From positions 1 through 21,312 of IMG/VR virus record IMGVR_UViG_3300010885_021359: a DNA stretch of 21,312 nt, one strand, 5' to 3'. The notes beneath the pieces are model-generated. The model ran no database searches, was not told where the DNA came from, and saw only the letters and a program-made list of their open reading frames with translations. The stretch is from a virus. Position numbers and translations under genes: made by a program. Shown here piece after piece: positions 6,642 through 11,928 of the stretch. Each line of letters opens with the position of its first letter. The stretch's first letter is position 1.

Positions 6642-6841
6642 GCTGACTCCTTCTGCTGTTGCGCGAATTTAATGGCTGAACTCCATATGCTTAATGCATC
6701 CATAATGCCTGTGTAATACTCGTCATAGGGTATATCTTTATCAGCTACCCATCTCTCTACAAAGTCTGTAACATAATCTTCAGACGCTTCACCATTCTGG
6801 CAATAGGCTTCAATAAAAGCGGATTGTTCTATAAGTTTCAT
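6638..6841 (-). CDS. Hypothetical protein (67 aa)
   Basis: A 67-residue acidic protein, helical, with aromatic-rich centre (DIPYDEYYTGIMDALSIWSS). The SD is weak (AGAAAG), but the 4-nt overlap with the upstream stop suggests translational coupling. The C-terminus is Gln/Lys-rich. No recognisable domain. Confidence 0.68.
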   Translation of the reverse strand: MKLIEQSAFIEAYCQNGEASEDYVTDFVERWVADKDIPYDEYYTGIMDALSIWSSAIKFAQQQKESA

Positions 6842-7023
6842 GATTTTCTTTCTGGATAAAGTTCGTTGGCAATGGTTCGGATGGCTTCATCGGTCAGACC
6901 ATTCTTGTAGTCTTCCCATGTTTTGATATAGACCAGCACATTCATGGCTTGATGGTCTTCAAGGTCTTGGCGTACTGCTTGGATGTCAAAAATACCCCAA
7001 TCAAGGGTTTTAAGTTTGGTCAT
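6838..7023 (-). CDS. Hypothetical protein (61 aa)
   Basis: A 61-residue protein, MTKLKTLDWGIFDIQAVRQD at the N-terminus and a helical remainder ending NELYPERKS. GAGGAA about 9 nt upstream serves as SD. The ATG overlaps the stop of the YubB-like gene by 4 nt. The gene contains one copy of the GGTTCGGATGG sequence described in the findings. Function unknown. Confidence 0.7.
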   Translation of the reverse strand: MTKLKTLDWGIFDIQAVRQDLEDHQAMNVLVYIKTWEDYKNGLTDEAIRTIANELYPERKS

Positions 7024-7559
7024 GAGTCACATTCCTCATGTTCTTCTATTCCCATTTCGTCCACAATGTCCTGCGGAATGTTTCCACGCGAAACCTCAAA
7101 GCAGTCATCCTGTCCGTCAATCCAGCGACCGCAAAAGTCGCATCCCATTTCATGGTAGTAGGCGCAGATTTCGTATCCCATAGCCTTCAACTTTTCGTAT
7201 GCGGCGCAGGGCGGCGACCATGCACTATCAAAGTTCACAGAAAAACTATTGCCTGAAACTATGGCATCTTCACCATAAGAGGGATGGCAACCTACATCCC
7301 ACTTAGTACCCCATTCGGCTAAACAATACTCATACCATGTTGCATAGCCATACTTCTCCATATTGGCGGCTACTTTGGCATCGTTTGCCTTTTGTTCTTC
7401 TTCTTCATTTGTCCAGCCTTTTACTGTTTCGATCAGTTCGGATGGACAAGGCACTAGAGTCTGCAAAAACTTGCCAGAATTCCATGCGTCTGCGGCTTTC
7501 TGCACCATTGCAGGATCGGTATGGCTGAGGGTCATTGTGTTGTTGCACCAGTTTGGCAT
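7020..7559 (-). CDS. YubB/DUF1281-like ferredoxin-fold protein (179 aa)
   Basis: A 179-residue protein. Its start MPNWCNNTMTLSH and later segments VNFDSAWSPPCAAYEKL and YYHEMGCDFCGRW are characteristic of the YubB/DUF1281 family, a ferredoxin-like fold found on plasmids and in phages, function unknown. Several Cys (WCNN, PPC, CDFC) could bind metal. SD AAGGAG lies about 8 nt upstream. The C-terminal region is acidic (EMGIEEHEECDS). It is the largest product of the leftward cluster. Family assignment rests on recognised sequence texture, not a search. Confidence 0.82.
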   Translation of the reverse strand: MPNWCNNTMTLSHTDPAMVQKAADAWNSGKFLQTLVPCPSELIETVKGWTNEEEEQKANDAKVAANMEKYGYATWYEYCLAEWGTKWDVGCHPSYGEDAIVSGNSFSVNFDSAWSPPCAAYEKLKAMGYEICAYYHEMGCDFCGRWIDGQDDCFEVSRGNIPQDIVDEMGIEEHEECDS

Positions 7560-7571
7560 GATGGTTTCTCC

Positions 7572-7874
7572 TTAGTTGTAATGAGTGAGGGCTGCGGTTC
7601 GGATGGTGTCCAGCATGGCAAGGGCTGTGCTGTGCTGCTTTTCAACGGCTGGCTTAGTGCATCGGGTCGATGATGAAATCAGCGTCTGATTGAAGTCTTT
7701 AAACGGCTCGTATGTGAACATATACCCGTCTTTTTTGCCGACTGTTACTGTGGTGGTAATGTTTCTGTCGAATCGTTTCATGGTGGTTAGGCATAAGTGC
7801 AGCCTGTCGTTTAATGGTGTCATGGTTTCAGCCATCCAAGTGCCGTAGCACGATTTTGCAATAGTCGTTTTCAT
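7572..7874 (-). CDS. Hypothetical protein (100 aa)
   Basis: A 100-residue Thr-rich protein. The N-terminal two-thirds look beta-rich (NITTTVTVGKKDGYMFTYEP) and the C-terminal third is helical (STALAMLDTIRTAAL). AGAGGA about 12 nt upstream is a distant SD. A 67-nt spacer with two small dyads (7895-7928) separates it from the upstream gene, one of few breaks in the cluster. Function unknown. Confidence 0.72.
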   Translation of the reverse strand: MKTTIAKSCYGTWMAETMTPLNDRLHLCLTTMKRFDRNITTTVTVGKKDGYMFTYEPFKDFNQTLISSSTRCTKPAVEKQHSTALAMLDTIRTAALTHYN

Positions 7875-7894
7875 GTTCGTATGATCCTCTGTTT

Positions 7895-7928
7895 AGGCAA
7901 AATTGCCTCCCAAACCCTGATGGCAGGG
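7895..7928. repeat. Pair of small inverted repeats in an intergenic gap
   Basis: Two dyads lie side by side between the 7572 and 7942 genes. AGGCAA/TTGCCT (7895-7900 and 7903-7908) has only a 2-nt centre, so it suits a dimeric protein-binding site better than an RNA hairpin. CCCTG/CAGGG (7915-7919 and 7924-7928) has a 4-nt loop. Neither is followed by a T-run on either strand, so a terminator is unlikely. A regulatory role is inferred. Confidence 0.35.
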
Positions 7929-7941
7929 CTTGGAAAGTCCT

Positions 7942-8109
7942 TTACATATCAAATTCATAGTCTTCTAAACTGGTAACGAGTCCGTCAAAGTCTTCGGATG
8001 ATCCGAGAATGCTCGCAAGGGCATAAACAATGTCTCGCGGATATTCTTCGCACAAACTCTCAAGGTAATCTCTGCGGCTTTGAAAGCCGTTTAATTGGTA
8101 TTCGGTCAT
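7942..8109 (-). CDS. Hypothetical acidic mini-protein (55 aa)
   Basis: Open frame of 55 codons, ATG at 8107-8109 (reverse) and TAA at 7942-7944. The sequence MTEYQLNGFQSRRDYLESLC, then DIVYALASILGSSEDFDGLV, is coherent, acidic and helical, with a texture of conserved phage mini-proteins. AAAGG lies about 9 nt before the ATG. About 100 nt of non-coding leader with alternative hairpins lies upstream. Function unknown. Confidence 0.72.
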   Translation of the reverse strand: MTEYQLNGFQSRRDYLESLCEEYPRDIVYALASILGSSEDFDGLVTSLEDYEFDM

Positions 8110-8156
8110 GGTCTGCCTTTCGTTGGTGGTTCGGATGGTATCTGTTAGGTTATGTG

Positions 8157-8195
8157 GTAACCTGTCAGGCAGGTTACTGGGTGAGTTGCTGCCTG
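8157..8195 (-). promoter_or_regulatory. Overlapping, mutually exclusive hairpins in a leader
   Basis: In the ~100-nt gap upstream of the 7942-8109 gene, GTAACCTG (8157-8164) pairs perfectly with CAGGTTAC (8170-8177) around a 5-nt loop. Within this, CAGGCAG (8166-8172) can instead pair with CTGCCTG (8189-8195). The two stems share bases and cannot coexist. No U-run follows on the minus strand, so this is not a standard terminator. It could be an attenuator-like element, a protein site or an mRNA processing signal. Confidence 0.35.
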
Positions 8196-8210
8196 TCTAA
8201 TGAATTATTT

Positions 8211-8390
8211 CTATCGGGTTTGTCTGGTCGATAGTCTGGCTTCCTGTCTGCCTTGTAGGATCAGCCTTCGGGCTTCCGTCTGGTGCGGTATCGTTTCCGA
8301 TTCGATCATGTGGCGCAGGGTTTGGGCTGGTGTTTTACCCTTTTCGAAGTCATACCCTGCCTGTATGTAAGCGGCTTCTGTGTGGTTCAT
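8211..8390 (-). CDS. Hypothetical basic mini-protein (59 aa)
   Basis: Open frame of 59 codons, start at 8388-8390 (reverse) overlapping the upstream stop as ATGA, TAG at 8211-8213. The N-terminus is MNHTEAAYIQAGYDFEKGKT; the C-terminal third is Arg/Gln-rich (RRLILQGRQEARLSTRQTR), suggesting nucleic-acid contact. No domain recognised. The coupled start and full use of the gap support the gene. Confidence 0.7.
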   Translation of the reverse strand: MNHTEAAYIQAGYDFEKGKTPAQTLRHMIESETIPHQTEARRLILQGRQEARLSTRQTR

Positions 8391-8638
8391 GGTGTCCCTT
8401 TAATCTGTCGGATGGTTTTCCGTGCGGCTGCGTGGCTCGGGTGGTTGTGGTGCGCGATATGCAACTGCAATAAATCCTCAGTAATTTGCAACAGTTCGGC
8501 GGCTCGTTTCTCTAGGCTGTCGGCATCGTTTGAGAATTGGTGCATGGCTGCGACAGAGTGCCGAAGAAAATTATTCGACTCGGCGCGGCGGTCGGCGGCT
8601 TGTGCCAACAGGTTGGCGGCTTGGGCTTGGGGTGTCAT
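8387..8638 (-). CDS. Hypothetical helical protein (83 aa)
   Basis: An 83-residue protein rich in Ala, Gln, His and Asn with heptad-like spacing (FSNDADSLEKRAAELLQITE), probably a helical or coiled-coil dimer. The SD is weak (GAAAG), which lowers certainty about the exact start. Its stop overlaps the 8211-8390 start by 4 nt. Local base composition is more GC-rich than the left part of the cluster, with many GCGGC runs. Confidence 0.68.
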   Translation of the reverse strand: MTPQAQAANLLAQAADRRAESNNFLRHSVAAMHQFSNDADSLEKRAAELLQITEDLLQLHIAHHNHPSHAAARKTIRQIKGTP

Positions 8639-8648
8639 GGTTTAACTT

Positions 8649-8939
8649 TCAAAATAGGTCGCGGGTGGTGTCTTTGCGGGGTGGTGCTGGCGGTGGTTGC
8701 AGCGCGAATAAAGCGGCTTCGTCTTGCTGGAAGTGGTCGGCATCGGCTCGGGGTGCAAAGTCCCCTAGGGTGCCGTCCCAGTAGTGGGTCTTATGCGGTT
8801 CTACTTTGAATGTCGCGGCAACAGCTAGGGCTTCGGCTGCGGTTTCCTTGTGGTTGCAGAGTGGCATTTCTTGAAATATTAAACTCCATCCGTGGGGTGA
8901 ATGAGACAGATAGCATTTTGGGGTGTCGGTCGGTTTCAT
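8649..8939 (-). CDS. Hypothetical protein (96 aa) ending in TTRDLF
   Basis: A 96-residue protein. The first half contains CYLSHSPHGWSLIFQEMPLC and an Ala-rich helix. The second half has a Pro-rich linker (LQPPPAPPRK) and terminates in DTTRDLF. The terminal (x)DLF after a flexible linker resembles a degenerate sliding-clamp-binding peptide; Arg replaces the consensus Gln, so this is weak. The ATG overlaps the upstream stop by 4 nt. Function unknown. Confidence 0.72.
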   Translation of the reverse strand: MKPTDTPKCYLSHSPHGWSLIFQEMPLCNHKETAAEALAVAATFKVEPHKTHYWDGTLGDFAPRADADHFQQDEAALFALQPPPAPPRKDTTRDLF

Positions 8940-9100
8940 TGGTCAATTCTCCATTGTTTGCAGGGTCGGCGGCTTAGATAATAGGTTGCGGTGCTGTCAC
9001 TTATGCGGTATTCAATTAAAGCGGCTCGCGCGGCTTTTAGGTTGTCGAATTCGTCAACGGTTTCAAGCTGCTGGCTGTCGCGGCGTTGTATGTAAATCAT
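8936..9100 (-). CDS. Hypothetical basic mini-protein (54 aa)
   Basis: Open frame of 54 codons with ATG at 9098-9100 (reverse) and TGA at 8936-8938; both ends overlap neighbours by 4 nt. MIYIQRRDSQQLETVDEFDN begins a beta-alpha unit, followed by an Ala-rich helix and RISDSTATYYLSRRPCKQW. Basic and aromatic; possibly nucleic-acid binding. No recognised family. Confidence 0.7.
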   Translation of the reverse strand: MIYIQRRDSQQLETVDEFDNLKAARAALIEYRISDSTATYYLSRRPCKQWRIDQ

Positions 9101-9246
9101 GGCAGCACTCCCAAGCGGCGAAGGGCGACATAATGCAGCCGGATATGTGTCTGGCTCATATATGCGGAGGGATTGGCTGCGCTGAGCTTGATTTGCTCAG
9201 GTGTAAAAAGCCGGATTAGGTCTTGGATATATTGCTGCTTTTTCAT
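9097..9246 (-). CDS. Hypothetical mini-protein (49 aa)
   Basis: Open frame of 49 codons, start MKKQQYIQDLIRLFTPEQIK, ending RLHYVALRRLGVLP. ATGA overlaps at both ends place it exactly between the 8936 and 9243 genes. Helical, basic and amphipathic. It is the shortest gene of the cluster. The junction geometry is the main support. Confidence 0.65.
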   Translation of the reverse strand: MKKQQYIQDLIRLFTPEQIKLSAANPSAYMSQTHIRLHYVALRRLGVLP

Positions 9247-9506
9247 AATGATTTGCTCACAATAGAAGCGGCAAAACAGAAAACATATCCCTTACCATCG
9301 GCGGAGTCGCCAAAGCGCATATCCTCGGTGTTCCAGTCTAAATTGTATTTTTCGATCAATGCTTTGACTGCTTGAAAGTGGCATTCTTCATGGCTAAATT
9401 CATGCGGGTAACTGATAACGGCGGTTTTTTTGGTGGTGGTGTACGCTTTGATTCTGCTTCCCTTGTGGTTTGATGCGGGGAAATACTTTGTGTGTATGGC
9501 TATCAT
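9243..9506 (-). CDS. Hypothetical protein (87 aa)
   Basis: An 87-residue protein with an N-terminal beta segment (MIAIHTKYFPASNHKGSRIK), a His/Glu/Cys-rich middle (YPHEFSHEECHFQAV) that could be a metal site, a helix, and a C-terminal beta segment (GKGYVFCFAASIVS). AAAGGA about 9 nt upstream is the SD. I recognise the overall texture as that of uncharacterised phage or plasmid proteins but assign no function. Confidence 0.74.
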   Translation of the reverse strand: MIAIHTKYFPASNHKGSRIKAYTTTKKTAVISYPHEFSHEECHFQAVKALIEKYNLDWNTEDMRFGDSADGKGYVFCFAASIVSKSL

Positions 9507-9509
9507 GAT

Positions 9510-9836
9510 TTATTTTCCTTTAATTAAATTGGCAGCGCGGAAAGCGGCTTTCCAGTACTTAGCAGCGCGGTCGGGGTTGTTGTGCGAAAAGTGTAGGCTG
9601 TTGATTGTTTCTTCTCCGGTCTGGTAATCGGTGTCGGTGTAGGTATCAAGCCATTCATGCGGTTCACCTGTGGCGGGTGAGCAGCTAACAGCGTTGAAAC
9701 CCTCAGACCGGATTAAGTGCAACAGTTCGCGGAATGTGTAGGGTTGATCTTCAAATACAAAGCCCTGCTCGGCGGCTTCTCCGTCTTCTATGCTTTCCGG
9801 CGTGAAAGTCTGGTATGTCATGGATACGAGAATCAT
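9510..9836 (-). CDS. Hypothetical protein (108 aa)
   Basis: A 108-residue acidic protein. The ATG at 9834-9836 is preferred over an internal Met at residue 6 because AGGAGGT lies about 7 nt upstream and the ATG overlaps the previous stop by 4 nt. Segments include FTFRELLHLIRSEGF-like helix (YTFRELLHLIRSEGFNAVSC) and HEWLDTYTDTDYQTGEE, which I associate with an uncharacterised family in phages and plasmids. The C-terminus is basic (KYWKAAFRAANLIKGK). Confidence 0.76.
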   Translation of the reverse strand: MILVSMTYQTFTPESIEDGEAAEQGFVFEDQPYTFRELLHLIRSEGFNAVSCSPATGEPHEWLDTYTDTDYQTGEETINSLHFSHNNPDRAAKYWKAAFRAANLIKGK

Positions 9837-10015
9837 TGTTTAACCTCCTGAATGTTTAGATCTGATTCGGATAAATTCTTTTCTTGGCAATAGTCTGAAT
9901 GGTCAATAAATCCGTGCCGTGAACAAAAAATATCAAGGGCTTGATTCATATCGGCGGCAATAATTGTTGTCTTGCTGTGCTGTCCGTCATGCCAGATATT
10001 GAATAAGTTGCTCAT
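9833..10015 (-). CDS. Hypothetical protein (60 aa)
   Basis: A 60-residue protein, MSNLFNIWHDGQHSKTTIIA then ADMNQALDIFCSRHGF. It has a beta-hairpin plus helix plan loosely like the 6014/6190 products. AAAGGG about 8 nt before the ATG. Two Cys and several His are present but not in a known arrangement. Function unknown. Confidence 0.7.
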   Translation of the reverse strand: MSNLFNIWHDGQHSKTTIIAADMNQALDIFCSRHGFIDHSDYCQEKNLSESDLNIQEVKQ

Positions 10016-10017
10016 TG

Positions 10018-10257
10018 TTAACCCTTTACAGCGAAGTGAAACAGCACAGGTGAAACCAGCACAGCGAACATTAGGAAGGCGATGCTGGCGCGATGGATCA
10101 GGTCTTCGCGGTGGGCGTGTTGTTCGTGCGCGGCTCTGAGGTCAAAGCTGGATATATTCCAATGGATTGCAGCGTTGATAACGGCGAGCGAATAGGGGAA
10201 ACCATCGGCGATGTCGCGGTCGATCTGCTTTAAGGCGGCTTTGTGGATGTATGTCAT
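10018..10257 (-). CDS. Small protein with a C-terminal membrane segment (79 aa)
   Basis: A 79-residue protein: N-terminal ~55 residues soluble, helical, His/Asp-rich (LRAAHEQHAHREDLIHRA), followed by about 20 hydrophobic residues (IAFLMFAVLVSPVLFHFAV) and a short VKG end. This is a probable tail-anchored single-pass inner-membrane protein, cytoplasm-facing by inference. The SD is weak (GAAAG). It is the only clear membrane protein in the cluster and could act on host membrane processes; unproven. Confidence 0.72.
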   Translation of the reverse strand: MTYIHKAALKQIDRDIADGFPYSLAVINAAIHWNISSFDLRAAHEQHAHREDLIHRASIAFLMFAVLVSPVLFHFAVKG

Positions 10258-10267
10258 GGTCGGGCTT

Positions 10268-10453
10268 TCAGAGGGTGATTAACTCGGGTGCTTGCTGAAT
10301 GACTTCAAAGCCTAGGGCTTTGATGGTCTTGAGTGCTGCGGGTGTCAATGTCTTCGTGCCGACCAGTTGCGCGAATAGCGCAGCAGTTGGGCAGCTAGGG
10401 TAAGCGGTAATGTTTCCATAAACTGATTTAATGGTGACTGTTACTGTCTGCAT
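10268..10453 (-). CDS. Hypothetical protein (61 aa)
   Basis: A 61-residue protein, MQTVTVTIKSVYGNITAYPS followed by two helices (CPTAALFAQLVGTKTLTPAA; LKTIKALGFEVIQ). Compact beta-alpha-alpha plan. SD AAGGAT is 6-7 nt before the ATG. The layout recalls small conserved phage proteins of unknown role. There is a 10-nt gap to the next gene downstream and 3 nt to the DUF6884-like gene upstream. Confidence 0.72.
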   Translation of the reverse strand: MQTVTVTIKSVYGNITAYPSCPTAALFAQLVGTKTLTPAALKTIKALGFEVIQQAPELITL

Positions 10454-10456
10454 GGT

Positions 10457-10861
10457 TTATCCTTGGTTGAGTTGTTTAAGCTTGCGGAGTTGTTGACCGA
10501 TTCCTAAACCGGCAAGCGGGCGGTCTAGGGTCGGGAATAAGTGAGCTATTGGGTCGGCGTAATGCTTACCAGCGAGAATGACGGCGGCGCGGCTCGTTAA
10601 CCCTGCGGCTTTGATTTGCTCGCAGACCATCGCACCCCATATGGTGCGCTGCGCTTTAGTCATTGCGTTTAAATAATCGTTGTAGGGTGCGGTGACTGTG
10701 TCGGGGTGGATTAGTCCATGCTTTGCGCTGAGGATCCAATAATCGGCGCGGTGCTTTTCTGCAAGCTGTCGCGCTGCTTTGAATGCTTGCCCTTGGTATA
10801 GGTCGCAAGCTGGCGCGGCTCGGTCGAGCTTGGTTGCGGAACAGGCTATAAAGTAAATCAT
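10457..10861 (-). CDS. DUF6884-like protein (134 aa)
   Basis: A 134-residue protein. The N-terminal ACSATKLDRAAPACDLYQG, then YWILSAKHGLIHPDTVTAPY, then ILAGKHYADPI and the C-terminal PLAGLGIGQQLRKL are the hallmarks of DUF6884-type proteins, where a small residue after ILSAK and an aromatic in PY(N/D) are conserved. The conserved Cys, Lys and His residues imply a catalytic or nucleotide-binding site, but the biochemical role is not established to my knowledge. It overlaps the 10858-11034 gene by 4 nt, so both are read from the start of the leftward transcript. Confidence 0.78.
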   Translation of the reverse strand: MIYFIACSATKLDRAAPACDLYQGQAFKAARQLAEKHRADYWILSAKHGLIHPDTVTAPYNDYLNAMTKAQRTIWGAMVCEQIKAAGLTSRAAVILAGKHYADPIAHLFPTLDRPLAGLGIGQQLRKLKQLNQG

Positions 10862-11034
10862 GCGAATAGGTCTGCTTGTGTGGTTTCTTCTATTTGTGGG
10901 GTTTGCTGCTTTTCATGGGCAATTAGCAGCAGTCTGCGCTTGAGCTGCGCGGGTGTTAATTCAATCGTTGGGTGCTTGGCGGAAGCTTCCAGTTCTTTAT
11001 AAGCTTGTTTCAATAATGCGCTATGGTCTGTCAT
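10858..11034 (-). CDS. First gene of leftward cluster; 58-aa protein ending in a QADLF clamp-binding peptide
   Basis: Open frame of 58 codons, ATG at 11032-11034 (reverse), TGA at 10858-10860. SD AAGGGG lies about 5 nt upstream. The N-terminal ~40 residues are helical and basic (TPAQLKRRLLLIAHEKQ), followed by a disordered acidic linker and the C-terminal QADLFA. QADLF matches the Q-x-(S/D)-L-F peptide by which bacterial proteins bind the sliding clamp (DnaN). A terminal position after a flexible linker is typical for such peptides. Being promoter-proximal, it should be the most highly expressed gene of the cluster. Clamp binding is inferred. Confidence 0.75.
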   Translation of the reverse strand: MTDHSALLKQAYKELEASAKHPTIELTPAQLKRRLLLIAHEKQQTPQIEETTQADLFA

Positions 11035-11063
11035 GATTTCCCCTTGTGTTGTTACTGTCTGCT

Positions 11064-11123
11064 ACATTCATTCACTACCTAACAGGTAGAACGGGTAAGC
11101 TTATTGATCGGTTGACTGAATGT
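11064..11123. repeat. Inverted repeats in the divergent control region
   Basis: ACATTCA (11064-11070) is the exact inverse of TGAATGT (11117-11123). Between them CTACCT/AGGTAG (11075-11080 and 11084-11089) forms a perfect 6-bp dyad with a 3-nt centre. The right arm of the larger repeat touches the -35 box of the rightward promoter. These are plausible operator sites in a region that separates two divergent transcripts. Confidence 0.4.
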
Positions 11124-11217
11124 CCAATGATTTGTTTTAATCGGTTTATCAGGGTCGATTGATTTTCTCTATTTGTTCCCATACAATGCGCCATCACAAC
11201 AGCGAAGCGGATCGGTT
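11107..11217 (+). promoter_or_regulatory. Three ATCGGTT direct repeats around the rightward promoter
   Basis: ATCGGTT occurs at 11107-11113 (overlapping the -35), 11140-11146 (overlapping the end of the -10 and reaching the expected start site) and 11211-11217 (immediately before the terS ATG). Three exact 7-mers within 111 bp, placed on functional promoter positions, suggest binding sites for a regulator, possibly one of the HTH proteins encoded here. Binding is inferred. Confidence 0.4.
11112..11141 (+). promoter_or_regulatory. Sigma70-type promoter of the packaging/head operon
   Basis: -35 TTGACT (11112-11117) and -10 TTTAAT (11136-11141) each match the consensus at five of six positions and are 18 bp apart. 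Transcription would start near 11148, about 70 nt before the terS ATG. It is the best promoter in the window. The divergent leftward cluster must start nearby, but no equally good minus-strand promoter could be picked out. Confidence 0.6.
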
Positions 11218-11889
11218 ATGCATAAGCTATCAAGGAAGGCAATCAACGAGGGACTGGATACAATACCAATGGCAGAGATACTAGGTGTTTCCTCCGGTGA
11301 CAAGGGATTGACACACAAGATGCAAACATTCGCTAAAGAACTGGCTCGCGGTACTACCAAAGCCGAAGCATATCGCAAGGTCTACAGTAAGACAGCTAAA
11401 CCCAAGACAGCAGGTGACGCTGGCTATAGGCTGTCCACCGATTCCCGAATATCTGCGGAAGTCGAAGCATACAAAGCGGCAATGGCTAGCGCAGCATATA
11501 GAACACCAGAACATTTACGACAATTAGTTATCAAAACCCTGGTTGATGTAGCCATTTCCCCTGACAGTAAAGACAGTGTGAAAGTCGCAGCGGTGAAGGT
11601 ACTCGGCACAGTTGTCGAAGTCGGTGCATTCCTAGAACGGCGCGAGGTTATCAATACAACCAGCAGCACACAGGCTAAGGCTGAGCTACTCCAGCAGATC
11701 CGCACACTAATGCAAGGGAATGCAGTCGATGCAATAGAGGTTGACGCTGATAGTCTACTGCGCGAGCTTGCGCCGGAAGTGGAAACGCTACCAGCCGACA
11801 CCCACCCCGATGCCACCCCCCACGATGCAGAATCGGAGTCCCAAGCTGTCAAACATACTATTCCACTCGAACAATCCCAAAATATTTAG
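11218..11889 (+). CDS. terS: Terminase small subunit
   Basis: A 223-residue protein. Residues about 33-90 carry the small-terminase pattern KMQTFAKELARGTTKAEAYR, KVYSKTAKPKTAGDAGYRL, an N-terminal DNA-binding helical domain that recognises the packaging site. Residues about 97-140 form the helical oligomerisation segment (ISPDSKDSVKVAAVKVLGTV). The C-terminal tail is acidic and Asp/Glu/His-rich, where large-terminase contact usually lies. The ATG at 11218 is used; the frame remains open to a TTG at 11173 with no SD, and the SD here is also weak. Position upstream of terL supports the call, although a winged-helix gene lies between. Confidence 0.82.
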   Translation: MHKLSRKAINEGLDTIPMAEILGVSSGDKGLTHKMQTFAKELARGTTKAEAYRKVYSKTAKPKTAGDAGYRLSTDSRISAEVEAYKAAMASAAYRTPEHLRQLVIKTLVDVAISPDSKDSVKVAAVKVLGTVVEVGAFLERREVINTTSSTQAKAELLQQIRTLMQGNAVDAIEVDADSLLRELAPEVETLPADTHPDATPHDAESESQAVKHTIPLEQSQNI

Positions 11890-11890
11890 G

Positions 11891-11928
11891 TACCCCCATG
11901 CAAATTCTAAACAAGCCACCGGGGGGTA
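11891..11928 (+). promoter_or_regulatory. Possible hairpin enclosing the start codon of the winged-helix gene
   Basis: TACCCCC (11891-11897) pairs exactly with GGGGGTA (11922-11928). The ATG at 11898 would be the first loop codon and the likely SD (TAGGT) would be partly in the stem. An A7-T5 tract follows at about 11931-11942. This could limit translation of the regulator gene or act as a DNA site. The loop (24 nt) is long, so stability is uncertain. Confidence 0.3.

Noticed and set aside
11173-11217. TTG-initiated extension of terS
   Set aside because: No SD before the TTG and it overlaps the likely leader and an ATCGGTT repeat; the ATG at 11218 was preferred, though also with a weak SD.
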